Below are positions 47,262 through 52,748 of a stretch of 52,748 nt of DNA, one piece after another. The stretch is from Gaertneriomyces semiglobifer (Eukaryota > Chytridiomycota > Chytridiomycetes > Spizellomycetales > Spizellomycetaceae): NCBI GenBank assembly GCA_025558075.1, contig JAHLKF010000049.1:1-52748 (forward strand), in the 5' to 3' direction. The notes under the pieces are model-generated. The model was not told the origin of the DNA and searched no databases. It was given only the letters and a program-made list of their open reading frames with translations. How positions within the stretch are numbered: position 1 is the first letter of the stretch; every line of letters starts with the position of its first letter. Made by a program: the position numbers and the translations under genes.

Positions 47262-48094
47262 GAGAATTGGGGTTTTTACCCAAAAATGTGACTAGGGATT
47301 TGTAGTGAAAAAAGCTTTGTCTGGAACGAAAAAAGTTGGGTGTCCAGAGTGGGTCGAAAATGGCATTTTTAGTTGTATCTATAGGTCCTTGTTTCCTTTT
47401 AACAAATTTCATTTGTCATCCTTATATTCTTTCTAAACTGGAAAACCCAAATGCCCAAATACCCAAAACCTTCAAAGACGCTTACGAGAACGTTTTTTAG
47501 GAAATTTTTTGGGTATCTAGTGAAATGCTCAGAATACCTCAGGGCTTCAATGGACGGTAGGTAGGTTAGCATAAAGAGTACCGGTGGTTTCCTTTGGGGA
47601 AGGGGCGTGGTGTGACTTGAACGGACCTGATTGGCAACCCTTGGCAGCCCTTGTCACCCCTTGGCAACCGAGGATGTCAAGGAAGATTGGCAGGACCGCG
47701 ATGGACAACGATGAAGATACGAGTATGACGCAAAGCGGGTACTTGTACGAGAAACCATGATGGACGCTGACGTTTCAAAGAGGATGAGTTTTGATCGAAC
47801 AAAGTAGGATGATGTTTGGTTGCAATGCGGCGCCTCCTCTCGCTATACCGGGTTTGCGGAAGTGGAAGTCTTGGCGGATTACGTAATGGTCGCTATGTCG
47901 GTTCCGCTATACCAAAACAACGGGCGCTCTCTAAAAATAGTTGGATTCCATTATGGCGGCTTCTCTCGCTATACCAGGATCATAACAGCTATTTTTAGGA
48001 GCGGAGAGCAACATACTGCCGCCATGCCCGGTTCCTTCCGCTATACCAGGATCTTACTGTCACAGTGCCCTCCCGGCATATCAATATTGATATA
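47184..48094 (+). repeat. Terminal-type repeat, copy 2
   Basis: Matches 19769-20673 from the primase 3' tail to just past the palindrome centre (48085/48086), with scattered substitutions and small indels. It includes the CCCTTGGCAAC tandem units near 47632-47672 and the CGCTATACC iteron-like motifs at 47840-48060. The right half of the palindrome is missing beyond nine bases and is replaced by telomeric repeats. Confidence 0.85.
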
Positions 48095-48098
48095 TTAA

Positions 48099-48126
48099 TA
48101 ACCCTAACCCTAACCCTAACCCTGAC
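48099..48126. repeat. Interstitial telomeric repeat (CCCTAA)
   Basis: About four tandem units (three CCCTAA, then a CCCTGA variant). In this orientation they are the left-end telomere of the DNA to their right, which starts with ccccaaaggaaacc of an inverted terminal repeat. This is the signature of a healed or capped end later joined to other DNA, or of an assembly join. Confidence 0.8.
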
Positions 48127-48312
48127 CCCAAAGGAAACCGCCGGGATTATAAGGATGACCAATGAAATTTGTTAAAAAAAAAACAAGGACCTATATTACA
48201 ACTAAAAATGCCATTTTCGACCCTCTCTAGCCACTCAACTTTTTTCCTTCCGGGAGAAGCTTGTTTCACTTCAAATCACTCGTCTCATTTTTGCGTATTT
48301 TTCCCAATTCTC
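48124..48312 (-). repeat. Terminal-type repeat, inverted copy 3 (internally deleted)
   Basis: The reverse complement of the repeat. ccccaaaggaaaccgccgg corresponds to the GGTTTCCTTTGG part of copy 2 (about 47588). It is followed directly by the cattggtcatccttat block in reverse and the catttttagttgta and cttctcccgg blocks, so about 150-200 bases in between are missing. It leads into the primase tail on the minus strand. Confidence 0.8.
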
Positions 48313-48810
48313 TTACTCTCCGTACATTGGTGGTGGTGCCGATACTTCCATCGCCGTCTCCTCACGCACCAAATCTAGATCATAGATGTACGTCCTCTTG
48401 ATTCGATTCGCTGTCCCATAATCCTTGCAACACTTGTTCTGCCCTCCACGTGCCTGCTTGTTGCAACCTTTGCATATATGCATAGTTGTAATTTCATACC
48501 CCAACATCTTGAACGCTGAGTAATCACTCTCATCGAACTTGGGTTTGACATCTTGATGATTGAACTTCATGTAGTTGTGGAACGCCTTCTTCACATCCTG
48601 CAAACTTGTCCTGATACGTACTGGTTCAACGAACCTTTTCCGAGCATAAAACATATGGGTAGCATTCTTGTTTCCATCCGGCGATGATGTTAGATACCGG
48701 TACAAGTGGTTGGTCGCTACGGCAGAATACTGCATGTTTTCCTTGAAGTATTCTGGAGAAAAGTCCCAAAAGTCCTTGTTGGGATACTTTTCTCTGGTCG
48801 ACTTGTACAT
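48313..48810 (-). pseudogene. Primase-helicase, 3' fragment (165 codons)
   Basis: Near-identical to the last 165 residues of the intact primase-helicase (KDFWDFSPEYFKENMQYSAV, CKGCNKQARGGQNKCCKD, and the same tail), with a handful of substitutions. The fragment starts exactly where the LTR element begins at 48810, so the rest of the gene has been interrupted or displaced. It carries no helicase motif. Confidence 0.9.
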
Positions 48811-49552
48811 GTCGCGGATCCCAAGACCGCAATCTCAGAACCTCAAGGGAGCGGTGCGGAGACCGTGCCTCAACTCCTAGCATAATAAACACAAGACAAG
48901 AACAAGATCTGCACCTCCGAAACACACCCGCAGGTTTGATAGCTAAAAATAAATACTACGGAGACCATCGCAAGGGTTCTGACGTTAAGGAGCGACGCCC
49001 GCTGGCACTCGAAACCTTAGAAGTCAAGGAGCGGCGCGCACAAGGCTCGGAAGTACATAGGGGAATTTCCGAGAGCGATAAAACAACGCCCGAGAGAAAG
49101 CGCAAGCAGGCGACGGAAAGCTCCTATAAATAGAAGGCTGCAGCGGTGAAGGCAAGGAGGGCGAGAAACAGTAGAAACTTAGAGTCAGATAGTTCTAATT
49201 CAATACACGAGCTGAACTATACAAATCACTCTATACAACCCCAGTGAGAAAAGGCACGCACGCTAAGTAACCGCGTCCCACGGGTCCGATCCCGCTTTTC
49301 CACGCTCGGCGGCGGCATAGTTAACGGACTGATCATCCGGCTCAACATCGCTCCTTGGTTCACCTATCAGCACTCTCGTGCCCTCCCATTTAATCACGGA
49401 TCCTCGTATTTACGGATCCGAGACACGCTGCGTCCCACGCGCTCTGTCGCAACCAAATTAAACATAAACAAAGCCCACGGTCATCCCGGAAGCGCCAATC
49501 TTATCTTATTTCGCTCGGCGCATCACAGCACGAGCGAAGAAATATCCGTTAC
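48810..49552 (+). mobile_element. LTR retrotransposon, 5' LTR and leader
   Basis: The boundary with the primase copy is sharp: up to ...ttgtaca the DNA matches the primase gene, then TGTCGCGGATCCC starts, as expected for an LTR beginning with TG. A TATA box (TATAAATA) lies at 49125-49132. The 3' end of the LTR and the tRNA primer site cannot be fixed because the second LTR is outside the window; candidates lie between about 49225 and 49350. GC content is visibly higher than in the viral DNA to the left. Confidence 0.75.
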
Positions 49553-52500
49553 ATGGTGGAGAAACCCAAAGGTGAACCCATTTACACTTCAACTCCAAAG
49601 GCACCGATTCCCGAGATTGCGGATCAGAGCCCTCTTTCACAATTCTTCCAAGAATTACTGCTGAAAAAAGGACAGGTTCCAGTACCAGCAAAAATGTCTT
49701 CCGACGACATTTCCCAAACGCCGCGTCCAGCTGAAGCGGCGGATGAAACGATTTATTACGGACCCGACAAATACGAGTTAACAGTCTCCGACACCGAAAC
49801 TCAGGGACCAAAGCCATTGACGGTTGACTCCCTCCAGGATCTCCATGAGCGCCTATGTGCGCTGGAAGGATCAACGGCCCAGGCAACAGACCAAGCACTA
49901 CTCGCCCAGGCACACACACATCAATGGCTTGAGGGCATCGACGCCCGCATGAATGAACTCTTTGAATATATCAAAGTTCAGGCCCGGCCACAGAAGGCAG
50001 CGACCCCCGACATGATGACTCCCACACCATCCTTAGTTAAGCCGCAAGTTCGCTTTTCTGAACAAAAAACTCATAAAACCCTTTTTCCAAAAAACAGCAG
50101 CATTCAGGAAGACTTTTACGGTACCAGTCAAGGCCTCAGGTCTCCGTTCCGCTGGGCAGACAGCGTCGAAGAGGAAGAAGAAGGCCCCGGCCCAACAGAA
50201 ACGGTTCCGGAGCCCGTTCACGCGACGCGCAAGTACCAGTTGCGCCCGGAGGATCTACCTAAGTTCTCAGGACGACTGAACGACCCAGTGGAAGATTGGA
50301 TCAAAAAAGTCTCGCTCCGACAACGTTTAAACCAAGTCTCGGACACCCGCATGGTGCAGCTCCTCCCTCTTCTATTGGAAGTCGGCTCCCCGGCGGAGAG
50401 CTGGTTCGATTCATTGAACGTCGAGGACGTGGAGACGTGGTCGTGGAACAAATGGATGAAGGAGTTACAAAGGGAGTACAGTAACCCTATGGCCGCCGAG
50501 GCCTTGGAAGACCAATACTACAATTGCTCGCCGGACCCCAAAAAGCACCGCAATTTTGTAGCGTTCATAGATGAAAAGGATCGGCTGCGAACCCTTGCTT
50601 ACGGGCGACGAGCGGAAATGATGGCTCCGCGAGACTTTCATTACCGGCAAATTCACAAGCATTTACCCCCCGACGTCGGTATCCTAGCCAGAAACTCAGG
50701 AATTTCGACCATTCCAAGGCTCAAGGACTTCGTCAAACATTACTTCGGGTCCCCGGAAACCAAGCATCGTGACCCGTGCTTCAAACGAGACCGGGACCAG
50801 TCTCAACGGGATTCCAACACCCCAAAGGACAAACAAAGCAAAAAGGATAAGGCTCCGACACCCAAGTCTCTGGGTCGCGGAGCTGACAACACGGAGCGAA
50901 AACGCCCAGATGTGAACGTTAAACCTCCCAGCAATTGCGACATCTGCAACGGAAACCACTGGCGCAAATTCTGCTGGCAAAATCCCAAATATGAAGCCCC
51001 AGGAGCGAAGGGCCCTTATGGAGCGCCAAGGCCAGACGGCTGGAAGCCACGCTCTGAAAAGGGAGTCCATTTTTCGAACTCCGACCCTGCAAAATTTGGG
51101 CCGGAGGATAAACCCAGCCAGGCGGAAGTGAACCTGGCAGCCAGGGAAGGATTCCACACAGTAGGATTCTTCGACGTTGCATCAGGCAGTTCCGAAGCCC
51201 GCATTCTGCTAGCAGATAGGGATGGACCAACGCGGATACATCCAGGAATACCTCCCCCGAGTGCCGACGAACACAGTGGGGAAATCAACGAGGATTTGCT
51301 CTGGAGGCAAATATGTACTATCTGGGGAAAACCTCAGGTCTCGCTCAGTGAACCCGGCAGAAACCCTCGGACCCTATCTTTCTTTAGTTCAGATCCCGGA
51401 CGCAAGGCCGGACATCTGGGGACAGACCCGTTCTCTGTGGGGTGGACCTCCCATCACCTCTATTATGCTCACGTGCCCAGCACTGAGGCCGCTAAGTTCC
51501 TCCTCAAAGTCCAGAAGGATGGGACGCCTCGACTTATCTTAGTCACCTCCCTCGACACGGCTGACATCGAGGAATACCAGAAATGGAGCTCCGAAGATGC
51601 TCTTTTGGTGTCCCGAGAGCACGCAGCGAAAGTTACCATGGCTTTCCTGCTCACAGGAAACGTCGTCCGCGCTGACTATTATTGGAGGCGCGGAAACCCA
51701 AAAATTGTAGCCATAGGTGCACACCCTAGTCTCCAACAAGCTTCACAAGACTCCCGGAGTCGAGACGTTTTTCGGGCTCTAGCTATGCTAACGCAGCCCA
51801 ACAAGTCACCAACGAACCAGAAAAGACGGGCTCCGTGCCCAAAATTCACGAGCTTGCAAGAGCTAGTCACCGCGTCGGAGAAGGAAGTGGTGCCACATCT
51901 GGAAACGCAACGACAACAGGAAGCACTCCTCAGCATAGACCTGGGTCTGCTAACAGTTGAAGGACGCGCCGAGCCAACCCAACCATGTTGGACAGTAGCT
52001 GTCATCCAGGAACTATGGGTACCAGTTGTATTAGACACCGGGGCATCGGAATCCTTGATTTCCAGCTCGTACCTCGGCCTCCTGTATGAGCCGCACCAAA
52101 CGGTGGCCTGTGAACCGACCGATTTCAAGGGGATAGGGGGACACACGACCTCCAATTCCTCGGTTTGCCTCTCGGTCGCGCTACGAGGACGAGCCGGTGA
52201 ATATCTCACCTTTCGGGCTCATTTTCGCATAATCCAACATAACCGCCCCTTAGTGCTCCTGGCCAACGACGTGCTCGGAGCCCTCAAAATGCAGACCTTG
52301 GTGCAAAAACCGCCTCATCCAAGCTTTGCAATCACGCTCACGAACCCGGACATTTCCATACCATGCTCCGTGACCAGTGAGCTTAGCACGGACCACCTCA
52401 GTGGAGTCCCCGTCACCACCAACCTGGGACAGTTCATGAAGGACACACCCTCTCAAGGAAAGCACCCAGAACGTCCGCATCAACGTCTGGCCATGACTAA

Positions 52501-52748
52501 TAACGGTGCCACTAAGTATGTTTATCTGCACGACACCCCACTCTCGATCCAAGAGGCAATGGACAGCACTACGCCAGCAATCGCGCGTACCTCCGAACCC
52601 GAAGAACAAGGTTCGGAAAACCTCCAACCCATGGATTGGCACGACGAGAACTTGTCAAAGGACGAGTGGGAACGTTTAGTCAAAGAATGGAGCCTTGACC
52701 CCAACTTTCGGGCACCCGAGGCCCTAGAAACGCAGTTCCTGGATCCGG
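49553..52748 (+). CDS. Retrotransposon Gag-protease polyprotein (runs off the window)
   Basis: One frame is open from ATG 49553 (acATGg) to the right edge, over 1060 codons. The N-terminal ~220 residues are acidic/Pro-rich. A Ty3-type gag core follows at ~223-400 (LPKFSGRLNDPVEDWIKKV, W...L...W..W...L..EY). Around residue 460 lies a zinc knuckle, CDICNGNHWRKFC, of the variant spacing CX2CX3HX4C. The aspartic protease motif VVLDTGASESLIS is at ~825. Reverse transcriptase and integrase would lie beyond the edge, so Ty3/Gypsy membership is likely but not proven. Gag and protease share one frame without a frameshift or stop. The element is unrelated to the viral genes except as an insertion. Confidence 0.85.
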   Translation, partial: MVEKPKGEPIYTSTPKAPIPEIADQSPLSQFFQELLLKKGQVPVPAKMSSDDISQTPRPAEAADETIYYGPDKYELTVSDTETQGPKPLTVDSLQDLHERLCALEGSTAQATDQALLAQAHTHQWLEGIDARMNELFEYIKVQARPQKAATPDMMTPTPSLVKPQVRFSEQKTHKTLFPKNSSIQEDFYGTSQGLRSPFRWADSVEEEEEGPGPTETVPEPVHATRKYQLRPEDLPKFSGRLNDPVEDWIKKVSLRQRLNQVSDTRMVQLLPLLLEVGSPAESWFDSLNVEDVETWSWNKWMKELQREYSNPMAAEALEDQYYNCSPDPKKHRNFVAFIDEKDRLRTLAYGRRAEMMAPRDFHYRQIHKHLPPDVGILARNSGISTIPRLKDFVKHYFGSPETKHRDPCFKRDRDQSQRDSNTPKDKQSKKDKAPTPKSLGRGADNTERKRPDVNVKPPSNCDICNGNHWRKFCWQNPKYEAPGAKGPYGAPRPDGWKPRSEKGVHFSNSDPAKFGPEDKPSQAEVNLAAREGFHTVGFFDVASGSSEARILLADRDGPTRIHPGIPPPSADEHSGEINEDLLWRQICTIWGKPQVSLSEPGRNPRTLSFFSSDPGRKAGHLGTDPFSVGWTSHHLYYAHVPSTEAAKFLLKVQKDGTPRLILVTSLDTADIEEYQKWSSEDALLVSREHAAKVTMAFLLTGNVVRADYYWRRGNPKIVAIGAHPSLQQASQDSRSRDVFRALAMLTQPNKSPTNQKRRAPCPKFTSLQELVTASEKEVVPHLETQRQQEALLSIDLGLLTVEGRAEPTQPCWTVAVIQELWVPVVLDTGASESLISSSYLGLLYEPHQTVACEPTDFKGIGGHTTSNSSVCLSVALRGRAGEYLTFRAHFRIIQHNRPLVLLANDVLGALKMQTLVQKPPHPSFAITLTNPDISIPCSVTSELSTDHLSGVPVTTNLGQFMKDTPSQGKHPERPHQRLAMTNNGATKYVYLHDTPLSIQEAMDSTTPAIARTSEPEEQGSENLQPMDWHDENLSKDEWERLVKEWSLDPNFRAPEALETQFLDP

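Noticed and set aside
49506..52704. Minus-strand frames opposite Gag-protease
   Set aside because: The plus frame is open for over 1060 codons with a zinc knuckle and DTGA protease; the opposite frames are shadows.
1..52748. CRISPR arrays, tRNA or rRNA genes
   Set aside because: No regularly spaced identical repeats with unique spacers were seen, and no cloverleaf or T-loop signature outside coding sequence was found by eye.

Overview
The window is eukaryotic DNA packed with remnants of Polinton/Maverick-type and related dsDNA viruses, plus an unrelated LTR retrotransposon at the right edge. The eukaryotic reading rests on TATA-type promoters without bacterial ribosome sites, a chromodomain integrase, LTR-retrotransposon gag-protease, and a short CCCTAA telomeric array. 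The host cannot be named from the sequence. Telomeric CCCTAA and a pattern of C-to-T/G-to-A lesions would suit a fungus, but that is a weak inference.

Layout. (1) 1-11.6 kb: the distal part of a broken fibre gene, then a cluster dominated by unrecognised genes that includes a VLTF3-like late transcription factor, two tandem paralogues and two frameshifted genes. (2) 11.6-19.2 kb: a partial virus module, with a small protein-VI-like protein, a divergent ~550-aa disordered protein and a second, frameshifted giant fibre gene. (3) 19.2-21.1 kb: a ~0.9 kb terminal-type repeat with iteron-like motifs and a perfect 56-bp palindrome. (4) 21.1-36.2 kb: the best-preserved virus module. It holds an A32-like packaging ATPase, penton, double-jelly-roll major capsid protein, small basic and charged proteins, the ~530-aa disordered protein, the protein-VI-like protein, an apparently intact chromodomain integrase, two small proteins and a third fibre gene broken in several places. 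(5) 36.2-41.2 kb: hairpin repeats and palindromes, then a second, clearly decayed Polinton remnant (5'-truncated ATPase with a changed P-loop, CCHC-knuckle protein, integrase with D-to-N and an in-frame amber codon before its chromodomain). (6) 41.2-48.8 kb: a tyrosine recombinase, zinc-binding proteins and a D5-like Prim-Pol/SF3 primase-helicase. The recombinase and the primase are both followed by the same terminal repeat; an interstitial telomere lies between two head-to-head copies of the primase end. (7) 48.8-52.7 kb: the 5' part of an LTR retrotransposon inserted into the second primase copy.

How the genes work together. In a functional virus the integrase would insert the genome and the ATPase would package it into a capsid of MCP and penton. 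The protein-VI-like and basic proteins would sit inside the particle, and the fibre (adenovirus-like shaft, coiled coil, tail-fibre repeats, discoidin-like domains and a variable head) would bind hosts. The tyrosine recombinase plus primase-helicase with shared terminal repeats looks like a separate replicon type. No protein-primed DNA polymerase B and no adenain-like protease could be recognised. Capsid genes of module 4 are open while all three fibres are broken, so the locus reads as an endogenous, partly decayed collection near a former chromosome end.
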